NCBI GenBank assembly: GCA_030704425.1
Contig: JAPDHM010000002.1
Coordinates: 248,001 to 312,000, forward strand
From: Rhodobacteraceae bacterium IMCC1909
GTDB taxonomy: Bacteria > Pseudomonadota > Alphaproteobacteria > Rhodobacterales > Rhodobacteraceae
Direction: 5' to 3'
DNA: 64,000 bases
Below, in pieces: positions 7,315 through 16,217 of the stretch. The notes beneath the pieces are model-generated. The model was not told the DNA's origin. It was given only the letters and a program-made list of their open reading frames with translations, and ran no database searches. Both the position numbers and the translations under genes were made by a program. Within the stretch, counting starts at the first letter, position 1; each line of letters begins with the position of its first letter.

Positions 7315-7391
7315 TGGTAGCGGCACAGGGACTTGAACCCCGGACACGCGGATTATGATTCCGCTGCTCTAACCAACTGAGCTATACCGCC
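7315..7391 (-). tRNA. tRNA-Met (CAT), CCA encoded
   Basis: The minus strand folds into a complete 77-nt cloverleaf beginning GGCGGTATAGCTCAG, with anticodon stem GCGGA/TCCGC around a loop with anticodon CAT (genomic 7355-7357), a T-arm containing GGTTCAAGTCC, and an encoded CCA end. The anticodon stem resembles elongator tRNA-Met of related Rhodobacterales. tRNA-Ile2, which also has a CAT anticodon, is the less likely alternative. Its 3' end points toward the accessory segment. Confidence 0.93.
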
Positions 7392-7479
7392 TCTGGAAGC
7401 CGGAGATAGGCAATGCGGCGGCCCTCGTCAAGCACTTATCTGACTTGCTATTTCCTATTTTTTTGCCCTAGCATCGCTT

Positions 7480-8901
7480 ATGGAACTTTTGGATCAAATT
7501 CGTGCCAGTATTGGCGACAAATACGTGGTGACACGGCAGGACGCGCAGGCTTGGACTCGCGATTGGACAGATGTCTATCACTGGCAACCCTTGGCTGTGA
7601 CCCGACCGGCCAATACCGAAGAGGTGCAAGCAATTGCGCGTGCCTGTTTTGCCCAAAATATTGCTATGGTGCCGGTTGGAGGCAATACTGGCCTGACCGG
7701 AGCGACAAAGGCGCAAGATGCGATCATGATCAGCCTAGATCGGATGAATGCCATTCGAGAAATTAAGCCCAATGCTCAAGTCGCCATCGTGGAAAGCGGC
7801 GCTGTGTTGGACAGTATACACCAAGCAGTCGATGACCATGATCTGGTCTTTCCGCTCATTTTTGGGGCCCGTGGCTCCGCGATGATTGGTGGCAATCTGT
7901 CGACAAATGCAGGTGGCTCTAATGTGCTGCGCTATGGCAATACGCGCGATCTCTGCCTTGGGCTGGAGGTCGTTCTGGCCGATGGGCAGGTGATGAACTT
8001 GATGTCGGAACTGCGCAAGGACAACACCGGGCTCAATCTCAAACATATGTTCATCGGCGCTGAGGGAACGTTGGGCATTATCACAGCTGCGGTTTTGCGC
8101 CTGTACCGAAAGCCTCTGGCCTATGTCACAGCCATGGTCGGCTTGCGCCAATTGGAAGATGCTCTACCGCTGCTCAACCGGTTGCAAAATGAAACCGGTG
8201 GCGGGGTCGAAGCCTTTGAATTCATGCCAAGGCGGTATATCGAGCGGCATATTGAAATAATTTCTGGTGCTGATGAGCCGTTTGAGGGCGCTCATGAAGT
8301 AAATATTCTGGTGGAAGTGGCCAGCACCCGCGCATCCGATTTACAGCCTGACGAGAGCGGCACGCCTAAATTGCAAGCCATTTTAGAAACCGCTCTTATG
8401 GACATGATTTCAAACGATAAGGCGCAGGACGCCGTTATCGCACAAAATGAAGCCCAGCGGCGCAGCATGTGGGCCCGCAGAGAGGCCGCGGCTGAAATCA
8501 CCGTAGGCTTTCCCGGCGCGGTGGACACGGATGTCGCAGTCCCTCTTGAGGCGGTGCCAAGCTTTTTGAAGCAGATGACAGCCCGCGTCCAAAAGATTGA
8601 TCCAGAAGGTTACGAATTCTACCTGTCACACTTGGGCGATGGGAATTTGCATTATACATTCTACCCTTCAGACAGGAGTGGTCGGTTCAAAGAGCCGATT
8701 ACGGAGGCGATTGAGGACGTTGTCCTTGAGTTGCAGGGCAGCTTTTCAGCCGAACATGGCATCGGTCTTTCCAAACGAAACTCAATGGCGCGGCGCAAGG
8801 ATCCGGTGGCTTTGGAGATGATGCGGGCCATCAAAACCGCTCTAGATCCGAAAAACCTGATGAACCCTGGGAAAGTCTACCCGGAGCCGGAGGCCCGTTA
8901 G
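7480..8901 (+). CDS. FAD-binding oxidoreductase, D-2-hydroxyglutarate/D-lactate dehydrogenase type
   Basis: A 473-residue flavoprotein of the GlcD/D-2-hydroxyglutarate dehydrogenase family, which oxidises a D-2-hydroxyacid and passes electrons to a carrier. The FAD-binding PCMH domain spans the first half, with PVGGNTGLTGA at about 65-75 and IGGNLSTNAGG near 138. The C-terminal cap contains the metal- and substrate-binding SHLGDGNLHYTF and EHGIGLSKR. Length is normal. No strong ribosome site precedes ATG 7480. It is a single gene after the tRNA, ends in TAG, and is followed by a hairpin. The exact acid is not decidable from sequence. Confidence 0.88.
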   Translation: MELLDQIRASIGDKYVVTRQDAQAWTRDWTDVYHWQPLAVTRPANTEEVQAIARACFAQNIAMVPVGGNTGLTGATKAQDAIMISLDRMNAIREIKPNAQVAIVESGAVLDSIHQAVDDHDLVFPLIFGARGSAMIGGNLSTNAGGSNVLRYGNTRDLCLGLEVVLADGQVMNLMSELRKDNTGLNLKHMFIGAEGTLGIITAAVLRLYRKPLAYVTAMVGLRQLEDALPLLNRLQNETGGGVEAFEFMPRRYIERHIEIISGADEPFEGAHEVNILVEVASTRASDLQPDESGTPKLQAILETALMDMISNDKAQDAVIAQNEAQRRSMWARREAAAEITVGFPGAVDTDVAVPLEAVPSFLKQMTARVQKIDPEGYEFYLSHLGDGNLHYTFYPSDRSGRFKEPITEAIEDVVLELQGSFSAEHGIGLSKRNSMARRKDPVALEMMRAIKTALDPKNLMNPGKVYPEPEAR

Positions 8902-8962
8902 CGGCGCTGCATGACCGACAAGCGGTTAAATGCCCTGCAACAAGACCCAAAAAGATGGCGCA

Positions 8963-8982
8963 GCCCGGCGTTTCCGCCGGGC
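8963..8982. terminator. Hairpin between convergent genes
   Basis: GCCCGGCG and CGCCGGGC form a perfect 8-bp stem with a 4-base loop. A T-run follows more closely on the minus strand (ATCTTTTT, about ten bases away) than on the plus. It probably separates the D-2-hydroxyacid dehydrogenase gene from the ferric-reductase-like gene. Confidence 0.5.
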
Positions 8983-9013
8983 ACAGATTTCTAGGTTGTA
9001 AAGGCTGATATCG

Positions 9014-10354
9014 TTAAGAACTCGTAAGCAGAGGTCTTTTTACCGCCAGCTTTACATGTCGCTCGGCATCTAGGATCGGCCCGAAAATGTAATTCACATG
9101 CTCCATCCCATAAGCACCACGAAAGTCGAGGTGTTCGCTATAGATCCGCCCACTCATGCCAGCCATGGCCCATGCACGAACGATCATGTTCTTTAACCCC
9201 TGCGGCCCGCATAGATAGACCTGGGTATCTTCGCTCATATCACGGATGATCTGTGTCAATCGCGGCGGCGTCAGCCCTTGGTTGCGATCATCAGACAGGA
9301 CAATCAAATTGAGCTGTGGCAAGCGTCTTGCATGGCGCTCTACATCCTCAATCACACCAGCAGACGCGCGCGACCGAATGCCGAAAATCAAAGTTACACG
9401 GGCCGCCACATCGGGCTGCATACGCTCAAGGGCGGAAAGGAAAAGTGTGATACCAACGCCGCCGGCAACCCAAAATTGTTCCTTTCGCTGGCTGTCTATC
9501 TGCGGCAAGAACCGTCCCACGCCGCGACCGAGCCGGAAACGATCACCGACTTTGACTGTTTTGACAAAATTATCGGTCCAATCACCAGCCGTACGGATGA
9601 CAAAACGCCGGGTCATCTCATCTCCACCGGCAATGGTAAACGGATGCGCTTCGGCCCGCATGCTTTTGTGACCAAGCATCGCAAATTGGCCAGGTTGAAA
9701 CTTGTGCATTGGCCTTTTGGAGCGGAATGTGACGTCAACACCGCCTTCAAATGGCGTTGCCCTCTCGACCTTAACCAAACGTGCTGGAACCAATTTACGC
9801 AGCAACGTCTGGCACCATGCGATTACTCAAACGATTGAAACACCCGCCATCAATGTCCAAGGGGCGGCGCCCACGGCCAAGGGGCTGGCGACAAAGAAAG
9901 TATGACAAGCCACCAAGAGGAACAAAGGCCCCATCAACATATGGCTCGCTTTCCAGATGTGATATGGGATCACCTTCACCATGGCCGCGAGTGTCAAAAC
10001 AATCAGGCCAAGCATCACAATCAGCCCTGCATCGCTGCCGCGCCCTGCCAGCGCTGGCAAAATACCCAATCCGACGGGTGAGGCCAATGCCCAATGCGCC
10101 AGCCCCCCACCGATAGCGAAGAGCCCAAGCCAACGGTGCGATTCATAGGATTTGTCCGGCCCGCCCAAGATCCGGTCGACAATGCGCCAACAGGCCGCAA
10201 GGACCAGCACAAGCACCATTGAGGGCATAGATAGAGCCCCAAATCCAGCGGGCAAAATATTCTTTGAAGGCACAAAAGGGGCCACAAATGCAATATTGGC
10301 AAAAACAAATATCATGGCCAATGTGAGGGTCTTTTTAGTCATCGAACAATCCAA
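9014..10354 (-). pseudogene. Ferric reductase-like transmembrane/FAD-NAD protein with in-frame TGA
   Basis: One 447-codon frame runs from ATG 10354 to 9014 and is broken only by TGA at 9827-9829 (codon 176). Upstream lies the heme-binding membrane part, with several hydrophobic helices and histidines in HRWLG, LAHWAL and HIWKASH. Downstream are the flavodoxin-reductase-like domains, with FQPGQFAMLG and HPFTIAGG (FAD), WVAGGVGITLFLSALE (NAD) and VYLCGPQGLK. The stop falls inside the last membrane helix (GVSIV stop VIAWCQTLLRKL), so the two halves belong together. TGG to TGA is the simplest origin. If not read through, only the membrane part is made. The family moves electrons from NAD(P)H across the membrane. 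Confidence 0.82.
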
Positions 10355-10744
10355 TCGTATTCCAGTAAACTGTCTTAAATTTCCGTTGCGCCAGATGAAG
10401 TCGGTAAAACCTAAAGTTCTGTTAATGCGTGGAGAGCGCTTCGATTGAATTTAATGGAGTTTTTACAAAAGATGTGTGCGGTTGGGCGGTGCGTCCCTGA
10501 TAATTTAGAAATATGCCAAAAAATAATTTAAAATATAGTCTTATAAGACTTCATGACGCCGTATTCGTCATATCTAAATTATCTGTTACGTTAATGTTAA
10601 TTAAAATAATCGTAATATCAGATTAATTTTGTGAGGACGACGTGCACCTGCTTTTGCAGATGCAGCGCCCGTTTTCTTAACAAAGGACTACCGACACCAG
10701 TCTAAGTAACCCAATCAAACCAACGATCAGGCGGCCCGAGACTG
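10355..10744. other. AT-rich intergenic region between hemF and the ferric-reductase-like gene
   Basis: About 390 bp without a convincing gene. It is downstream of hemF and upstream of the reductase-like gene, both on the minus strand, so it should hold the reductase promoter. On the plus strand a GAGGA precedes a 12-codon GTG frame at 10640 that ends at 10678, but nothing else supports it as a peptide gene. No clear terminator stem was found for hemF. Confidence 0.5.
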
Positions 10745-11626
10745 TTAGGTCCATTTTGCCAAAGGCGGCAAGCTCATCAAGACGGCATCTGGATCATGGC
10801 CAGTTTCGAGACCGAATTTCGTGCCGCGGTCATAAAGCAGGTTATATTCGGCGTATAATCCACGATGAATCAGTTGAGCGTCGCGTTCCGCTTCGCCCCA
10901 TGGCTGATTAAGCCGCGCTTCGACCAATGGCGCATAGGCCGGCAAAAATGCCCGCCCGACATCTTGGGTAAGCGCAAAGTCTTTCTCCCAATCGCCGGTG
11001 CAGTGATCATCGTAGAAAATGCCGCCTACACCGCGCGCGCGCTTTCGGTGAGGAATATAGAAATATTCATCCGCCCAAGCCTTGTAGCGCGGATAGATAT
11101 CTGCCCCATGCAGCGCGCAATAGGAATTTAAAACCCCATGAAACTGTGCTGTATCTTCCGCATATTCAATGCAAGGATTAAGGTCAGACCCACCGCCAAA
11201 CCACCAGGCATGCGGTGTCCAAAACATCCGGGTATTCATGTGCACAGCTGGGCAATGCGGATTTTGCATGTGCGCCACAAGCGAAATCCCCGCCGCCCAA
11301 AATCTTGGATCTTCTCGCATGCCGGGGATCCCTTTGCGCGCGGCCATTGCCTCCTGCGCCCGCGCGCCTAATGTACCGAAAACTGTGGATACATTGACCC
11401 CAACTTTCTCAAACACCCGGCCACCGCGCATCACACTCATCAACCCGCCACCAGCATCCGAGCCATCTTCAGCCGTGCGCTGCGTTGGGGTGACGGTGAA
11501 GGTACCGCAGGGCGCATCTATCTCATGCTGCGCTTCTATCGCTTCAAAACGCGAAACAATATCGTCACGCAATTGGCGGAACCATGCGCTTGCAGCGGCT
11601 TTTTCGGAATCAAATGTCTCTGTCAT
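10745..11626 (-). CDS. hemF: Aerobic coproporphyrinogen III oxidase
   Basis: A 293-residue enzyme of the oxygen-dependent coproporphyrinogen III oxidase family, which decarboxylates two propionates to give protoporphyrinogen IX in heme and bacteriochlorophyll synthesis. Family blocks are clear: ERMRGGRVFEKVGVN-like VMRGGRVFEKVGVNVS, HMNTRMF, WWFGGGSDLNP, YFYIPHRKRARGVGGIFYDD and EYNLLYDRGTKFGLETG. ATG 11626 is preferred because GAAGAGAG precedes it; the in-frame TTG at 11638 would overlap the upstream SDR gene. The 8-bp spacing implies co-transcription with that gene. Confidence 0.95.
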   Translation of the reverse strand: MTETFDSEKAAASAWFRQLRDDIVSRFEAIEAQHEIDAPCGTFTVTPTQRTAEDGSDAGGGLMSVMRGGRVFEKVGVNVSTVFGTLGARAQEAMAARKGIPGMREDPRFWAAGISLVAHMQNPHCPAVHMNTRMFWTPHAWWFGGGSDLNPCIEYAEDTAQFHGVLNSYCALHGADIYPRYKAWADEYFYIPHRKRARGVGGIFYDDHCTGDWEKDFALTQDVGRAFLPAYAPLVEARLNQPWGEAERDAQLIHRGLYAEYNLLYDRGTKFGLETGHDPDAVLMSLPPLAKWT

Positions 11627-11634
11627 GGCTCTCT

Positions 11635-12438
11635 TCAATGCAGCGATGTGCTCACCGCGTCAACCAGGCTGCGGCCGCCATCTAAGGTTAATATTTCGCC
11701 CGTGACAAAGGACGAGCTGTCTGAGGCTAAAAATTGCACAGCTTCCGCAACCTCTGTCGGACCCGCAATGCGCCCTTGTGGCGTCGCCGCCAAAATCGCG
11801 TCACGGTGATCTGGGTGTTCGCGGAGATGATCTTGCAAAGATGCGGACATGACAGAGCCAAAAGCCACCGCATTGACCCGCACGCGATCAGGCGCGAGGC
11901 TGACCGCCAAACATCGGGTCATTTGATCGAGCGCCGCACAGCTGACTGAAAATCCCATCAGGTCCGATTGCGTTCTTTGAGCCGCGATGGACGAAAGGTT
12001 AATGATTGTGCCCACACAGGGACGATCGCTGTCCTTGCCCTGTTTGATCATCCGCCGGGCCACCAATTGCGAGAGTTTAAATCCCACCATAAGATTTTGG
12101 TCCAACATGATCTCTATACTTTCATCCTCTTGTTCCAGAGGAGAGGTGCGCAAGATCTGCCGCGCGCCGTTGACCAGAATATCGACTTGATCAAAAGCAT
12201 CCAAAGTGGCCGAAAGCAAATTGGCAATGGTCAATTTTTCCCGCAGATCTCCAGAGAAATAGCGGATATTGCTGGCCTCATCCGCCATATCGCCCACTTC
12301 AGCGCGCAACCGTGCTTCGTCCTTATCGGCAAACATGACATTGGCGCCCGCATCGGCCAAATGCCGGGCAATGGCCAAGCCCACACCATTGGCAGCGCCT
12401 GTGACAATGGCCGTTTTACCGGTGACTGAAAAAGACAT
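11635..12438 (-). CDS. SDR-family protein lacking the catalytic Tyr and Lys
   Basis: A 267-residue short-chain dehydrogenase/reductase fold protein. The NAD(P)-binding TGAANGVGLAIA near 14, the DILVNGAR block near 85 and the C-terminal ILTLDGG are normal. The active-site helix reads MGFSVSCAALDQ where the family has YxxxK: Tyr is Phe and Lys is Cys, while the Ser of NLSS remains. Catalysis by the usual mechanism is therefore unlikely. It is directly upstream of hemF in one transcript, which suggests a role linked to tetrapyrrole synthesis or a non-enzymatic NAD(P)-binding function, but that is inference. Confidence 0.85.
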   Translation of the reverse strand: MSFSVTGKTAIVTGAANGVGLAIARHLADAGANVMFADKDEARLRAEVGDMADEASNIRYFSGDLREKLTIANLLSATLDAFDQVDILVNGARQILRTSPLEQEDESIEIMLDQNLMVGFKLSQLVARRMIKQGKDSDRPCVGTIINLSSIAAQRTQSDLMGFSVSCAALDQMTRCLAVSLAPDRVRVNAVAFGSVMSASLQDHLREHPDHRDAILAATPQGRIAGPTEVAEAVQFLASDSSSFVTGEILTLDGGRSLVDAVSTSLH

Positions 12439-12477
12439 GGGCTCTCCAGAGGTTGCGAATCTTACGCAGTCTAGCGG

Positions 12478-13428
12478 TTATTTCCGCTTTGGGCGAGATG
12501 CCTGGAACAGCTTAAACCGACCGTTGCCCGGAAGCTCCAACACCTTTGCAAAACACTGTTCTAGCGTCGTTTCATACGGCAGATGACGATTGGCCACCAT
12601 GTAAACCGTACCCTTTGGCCGCAAACAACGCCGGGCGGCGGTGATAAACGCGCGACCCAAATCGGAATCGCCCTCTCGCCCGGTGTGGAATGGCGGGTTC
12701 ATCACGACCGCATCATAAACGCCCTTCCAATCGCGCGCGTCAGCCCAATGAAACGCAGCCCGCGGATCGCTGACATTGCGTTTGGCGCAGTCCAAAGCAA
12801 AGTGATCGGCTTCAACCAAATCAAGCCGCGTGACCGCATTGCGCTTTATAATCTGCGCCGACAAATAGCCCCACCCCGCACCCAAATCCAGCACATCGCC
12901 TGCCAAATGCTCTGGCAAAGCCTCCGCCAGCAAAGCAGATGCAGGATCAACGGTCCCGGCGGAAAAAACCCCTGATTGCGTGACGAATTCGCCAAAATTT
13001 TGATCCACCGCACGCAGGCTGGGCAATTGCGTACCGGCAAACCAAAACAGGCGCCCATGGGCCTTGGTGATCGTGCCTTGAACGGCGATCAACTTACGGA
13101 GTGTCTTATAGTGGCTGTCTATTCCATCGGTTTTTTGCCCATCCACCACCACAATATCAGCGCAAGCGGCGGCTTGAGCGATAAGATCTGCGGTCTGTTG
13201 CTTCGAACGCGTGCAACAGACCACCGCAAGCGCAAAGCGCCGCGCTGGGAGGGCGACATCACAGGAAAAACCTTGATTGTGCCAAGCGGCATTGAGCGCA
13301 ACATGTGGCTGAATGATCAAAGGGGCTGAAAGTCCCGCCACATCGAAACCAACCGGCGGGTGCAGCAGGGCCACCGGCCCATCGCTACGCGCGAGCCCGG
13401 TATCAAACGCAAGGGAGAGGCGCGCCAC
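12478..13428 (-). CDS. RsmC-like class I methyltransferase
   Basis: A 316-residue protein with the two-domain layout of RsmC/RlmG enzymes, which make N2-methylguanosine in ribosomal RNA. The C-terminal catalytic domain shows VLDLGAGWGYLSAQI (SAM motif) near 190 and VMNPPFHTGREGD near 246, where NPPF is the motif for base N-methylation. The N-terminal half is the degenerate domain of the family. GTG 13428 lies three bases after the clpS stop, so translation is probably coupled. Which rRNA position it modifies cannot be told from sequence. Confidence 0.82.
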   Translation of the reverse strand: MARLSLAFDTGLARSDGPVALLHPPVGFDVAGLSAPLIIQPHVALNAAWHNQGFSCDVALPARRFALAVVCCTRSKQQTADLIAQAAACADIVVVDGQKTDGIDSHYKTLRKLIAVQGTITKAHGRLFWFAGTQLPSLRAVDQNFGEFVTQSGVFSAGTVDPASALLAEALPEHLAGDVLDLGAGWGYLSAQIIKRNAVTRLDLVEADHFALDCAKRNVSDPRAAFHWADARDWKGVYDAVVMNPPFHTGREGDSDLGRAFITAARRCLRPKGTVYMVANRHLPYETTLEQCFAKVLELPGNGRFKLFQASRPKRK

Positions 13429-13431
13429 GGG

Positions 13432-13752
13432 TTATTCTTTTTCCATGGTGCATTGCAGCGGATGTTCATGGCGCTGCGCCATATCCAGGACTTGCGACAC
13501 TTTGGTTTCTGCGATCTCACGGCTATAAACCCCAACCACTGCCAGGCCTTTCTTATGCACTGTGAGCATCAGTTCAAAACTTTCTTGATGAGTCAGACCA
13601 AAAAAACGCTCCAGAACCATAATCACAAATTCCATGGGCGTATAATCATCATTCAGGATGAGCACCTTGTAAAGCGGCGGGCGTTTGGTTTTTGGACGGC
13701 TGTCCAAGGCCACGCCGAAATCGCCCTCATCTTCGGGAGTATCTGCTGCCAT
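13432..13752 (-). CDS. clpS: ATP-dependent Clp protease adaptor ClpS
   Basis: A 106-residue adaptor that delivers N-end-rule substrates to ClpAP. The conserved core [20 protein letters not shown], the LTVHKKG block and the C-terminal [12 protein letters not shown] are all present; the Asp/Asp and His residues form the N-degron pocket in the family. ATG 13752 is chosen because the family normally begins a few residues before the acidic tail DTPEDEGDF; an upstream GTG at 13806 would add an unusual extension. It is followed immediately by the RsmC-like gene and is divergent from the HAD gene at 13840. Confidence 0.93.
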   Translation of the reverse strand: MAADTPEDEGDFGVALDSRPKTKRPPLYKVLILNDDYTPMEFVIMVLERFFGLTHQESFELMLTVHKKGLAVVGVYSREIAETKVSQVLDMAQRHEHPLQCTMEKE

Positions 13753-13839
13753 GGTCCAATGCGCCGTCACAATATTTACCCCCTTATCGCCGATTTGCAA
13801 AATCACTGCCTGACCCTCTATATAAAACTATAGCGGTTA

Positions 13840-14544
13840 ATGGAAAGGGCCAGCTTGCCGAGCAGTATCAAAATTTTGGGCCTCGATGCCGACGACACGC
13901 TTTGGCAGAATGAAGAATTTTTTCGCCTCACCCAGGACCGCTTTGCCGATATGCTCAGCGCTTATATGCCCCCCGACCCTCTGCACGCAGAGCTATTGGC
14001 CGCCGAGCGACGCAACTTGGGACGATATGGCTATGGGATAAAGGGATTTATGCTGTCCATGGTCGAAACAGCAATTGACGTGTCAAAGGGCCGGGTACCT
14101 GCCCATGTGATCCACGACATACTGACGATGGGACGAGACATGTTGAACCATCCCATTCATCTGTTACCTGGTGTTGCCGAATGCCTGCCACGGCTGGCCC
14201 AAGATTATGCGCTGGTGCTCGTGACCAAGGGCGATCTTTTGCACCAGGAACAAAAATTGGCGCAATCAGGTTTGGGAGACCTATTTAATGACGTCCATAT
14301 CGTCAGTGAAAAACATATCACGACTTATCAAAGAATTTTCGGGGCGCAGCTGGCCGCGACGGCTATGGTTGGCAATTCCATAAAATCTGACATTCTACCC
14401 GCGCTCGCAGCCGGAGCGGCGGCGATTCATATTCCGGGACGCTATGAATGGGAGATGGAAAAAGCAGATGCGCCGCCCGAAGGCCCAAGGTTTTTTAAAG
14501 CTTCCTCGTTTAATAAGGTCAGCGCGCTTTTGATGGAAATGTGA
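13840..14544 (+). CDS. HAD-family hydrolase
   Basis: A 234-residue HAD-superfamily phosphatase. Motif I is GLDADDTLWQ near 14, with both nucleophile/acid aspartates. Motif II is LVTKGD near 128. The motif III/IV region is MVGNSIKSDILPALAAGA near 178. The helical cap is of the YjjG/GPH type. The substrate is unknown. It is transcribed away from clpS and followed by an AT-rich hairpin. Confidence 0.85.
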   Translation: MERASLPSSIKILGLDADDTLWQNEEFFRLTQDRFADMLSAYMPPDPLHAELLAAERRNLGRYGYGIKGFMLSMVETAIDVSKGRVPAHVIHDILTMGRDMLNHPIHLLPGVAECLPRLAQDYALVLVTKGDLLHQEQKLAQSGLGDLFNDVHIVSEKHITTYQRIFGAQLAATAMVGNSIKSDILPALAAGAAAIHIPGRYEWEMEKADAPPEGPRFFKASSFNKVSALLMEM

Positions 14545-14627
14545 CTATTTCAAGGCAAAACCTGCGCAGCATACAAGATTTAGTGGGGAAATTCTAAATT
14601 TGCGCAAATGAGCGATCTTCAGTCCTT

Positions 14628-14654
14628 AAAATAGCCTTATTTTAGCTATTTTTT
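14628..14654 (+). terminator. AT-rich hairpin with T-run after the HAD gene
   Basis: AAAATAGC (14628-14635) and GCTATTTT (14645-14652) pair around a 9-base loop, and the T-run continues to 14654. The stem is weak in GC but has the layout of an intrinsic terminator. Confidence 0.5.
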
Positions 14655-14734
14655 CACTGATTCGTTTGTGCTAGACTTCTCTTGAGCAAAGCACGGGAAA
14701 AATCCCGGCATATATAAAGAGCGAGGCAGCAGGC

Positions 14735-16153
14735 GTGAAACACCGGCTCATTCCCTATTTCATAGCAACTTTTCTTGCGGTGACCCTACTTCCGCCCGTG
14801 GCGGTGCAGGCCGCACCCTATGCAGCGGTGGTTATGGATGCGCGAAATGGCAAAATCTATCATTCCCGCAACGCCGATACCCGTCTGCATCCCGCGTCCC
14901 TAACTAAAATGATGACGCTCTATGTCGCGTTTCAGGCGATTGAGAAAAACGAAATCTCCTTGGACAGCTACGTCACCGTGTCGCGCAATGCCGCGGCGGA
15001 GCCCCCGTCAAAACTCTGGCTCAAACACGGCCAGAAAATCAAACTGCGCTATCTCATTCGCGCTGCGGCCATCAAATCGGCCAATGACGCGGCCACCGCA
15101 ATTGGTGAGGCCATTTCAGGCACAGAGGCCGCATTTGCCAAACGCATGACCCGCACAGCCCGCGCCATGGGTATGTCCCGCTCAACGTTTAAAAACGCCC
15201 ATGGTCTCACACGCTCCGGCCACCTGTCGACCGCGCGCGATATGACCATTTTGGGCCGTCATATGATTTATGACTACCCGCAATATTATAACCTATTTTC
15301 GCGGCGCAGTGCCGATGCCAAGATTCGCAAAGTGAACAATACCAACCGGCGCTTTCTCGCAGCCTATAAAGGGGCCGACGGGATCAAGACGGGTTACACA
15401 CGGGCCGCTGGCTTCAATTTGGTTGCCTCCGCCGAACGCGGCGGGGAGCGCATTGTCGCCACAATGTTCGGTGGATCATCCACAGCGGCGCGCAACAAAC
15501 GTGTCGCACAGCTTTTAGATATGGGCTTTGACCGCGCGCCCTCAACCGCCAAACTTCAGCGCCCCAGCCTGCCGCCTTATGATCAAAACGAAAACGAGAA
15601 TGGCGGGAAAACTCTGCGTCTGGTGACTGCCGTCAAACGCTCGCTCCGGCCCAAAATGCGACCCTTTGGCGAGGCCAGCGCTCCTGAGGAGCCACTTTTG
15701 GCAGCACTGCCCGACGTGCAGGTGCAACCCGATGACATCCTAACAGCCGTTCAATCGGCGACATCCGGCGCCGTGGCTGTTCAGGTCTCGGCCTCGACCT
15801 ATGACCCGGAAATGTCCACAACGGCGCCGCGCGCCCGGCCGCCACAATTCTCTTTTGTTGCCGCTCCCGTGGCCGAGCAAGAAACCGAAACCGTAGCGCG
15901 CCGCGACTCCTCCGGCAGCCGCAATTGGGGCATCAATATCGGAAAATTCAGCTCCCGCTATGAGGCAGAACGGGTTCTGCTCCGCATGGCCTTGGCAGAG
16001 ATGACCACGCTGGACGGCGCTGAACGCAAAGTCAAAGCCCGCGCCAGCGGCTATGAGGCCCTGTTCACCGGCTTGACGCAACACAGCGCAGACCTCGCCT
16101 GCCGCAGGCTCCATGCGCAGGAAATTTCCTGCGTCTTGGTAGACCCAAGCTAA
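14735..16153 (+). CDS. D-alanyl-D-alanine carboxypeptidase (S11) with C-terminal SPOR domain
   Basis: A 472-residue penicillin-binding protein 5-type carboxypeptidase that trims the terminal D-Ala of peptidoglycan in the periplasm. A signal peptide ends around AVQA/AP (residue 26-27). Catalytic motifs are SLTK at 55-58, SAND near 115 and KTGYTRAAG near 219. After a low-complexity linker, the last 75 or so residues (WGINIGKFSSRYEAERVL onward) form a SPOR domain, which binds denuded glycan at the septum. The start is GTG 14735 after GAGGCAG. The architecture points to a division-site enzyme, as in other Rhodobacterales. Confidence 0.9.
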   Translation: MKHRLIPYFIATFLAVTLLPPVAVQAAPYAAVVMDARNGKIYHSRNADTRLHPASLTKMMTLYVAFQAIEKNEISLDSYVTVSRNAAAEPPSKLWLKHGQKIKLRYLIRAAAIKSANDAATAIGEAISGTEAAFAKRMTRTARAMGMSRSTFKNAHGLTRSGHLSTARDMTILGRHMIYDYPQYYNLFSRRSADAKIRKVNNTNRRFLAAYKGADGIKTGYTRAAGFNLVASAERGGERIVATMFGGSSTAARNKRVAQLLDMGFDRAPSTAKLQRPSLPPYDQNENENGGKTLRLVTAVKRSLRPKMRPFGEASAPEEPLLAALPDVQVQPDDILTAVQSATSGAVAVQVSASTYDPEMSTTAPRARPPQFSFVAAPVAEQETETVARRDSSGSRNWGINIGKFSSRYEAERVLLRMALAEMTTLDGAERKVKARASGYEALFTGLTQHSADLACRRLHAQEISCVLVDPS

Positions 16154-16217
16154 AGCGCAACCCCCCGCCCGCATAGAGCGGCTTGCTCTTATCCCGAATT
16201 TGCCGCATCCATGGCGC

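Noticed and set aside
3800-7480. Duplicated tRNA-Met 3' end marking an island boundary
   Set aside because: No second copy of the tRNA 3' segment was found in the accessory segment, and no integrase gene is present, so a defined island is not claimed.
10640-10678. 12-codon leader peptide upstream of the ferric-reductase-like gene
   Set aside because: It lies on the opposite strand to both neighbours and shows no attenuator hairpin or codon run.
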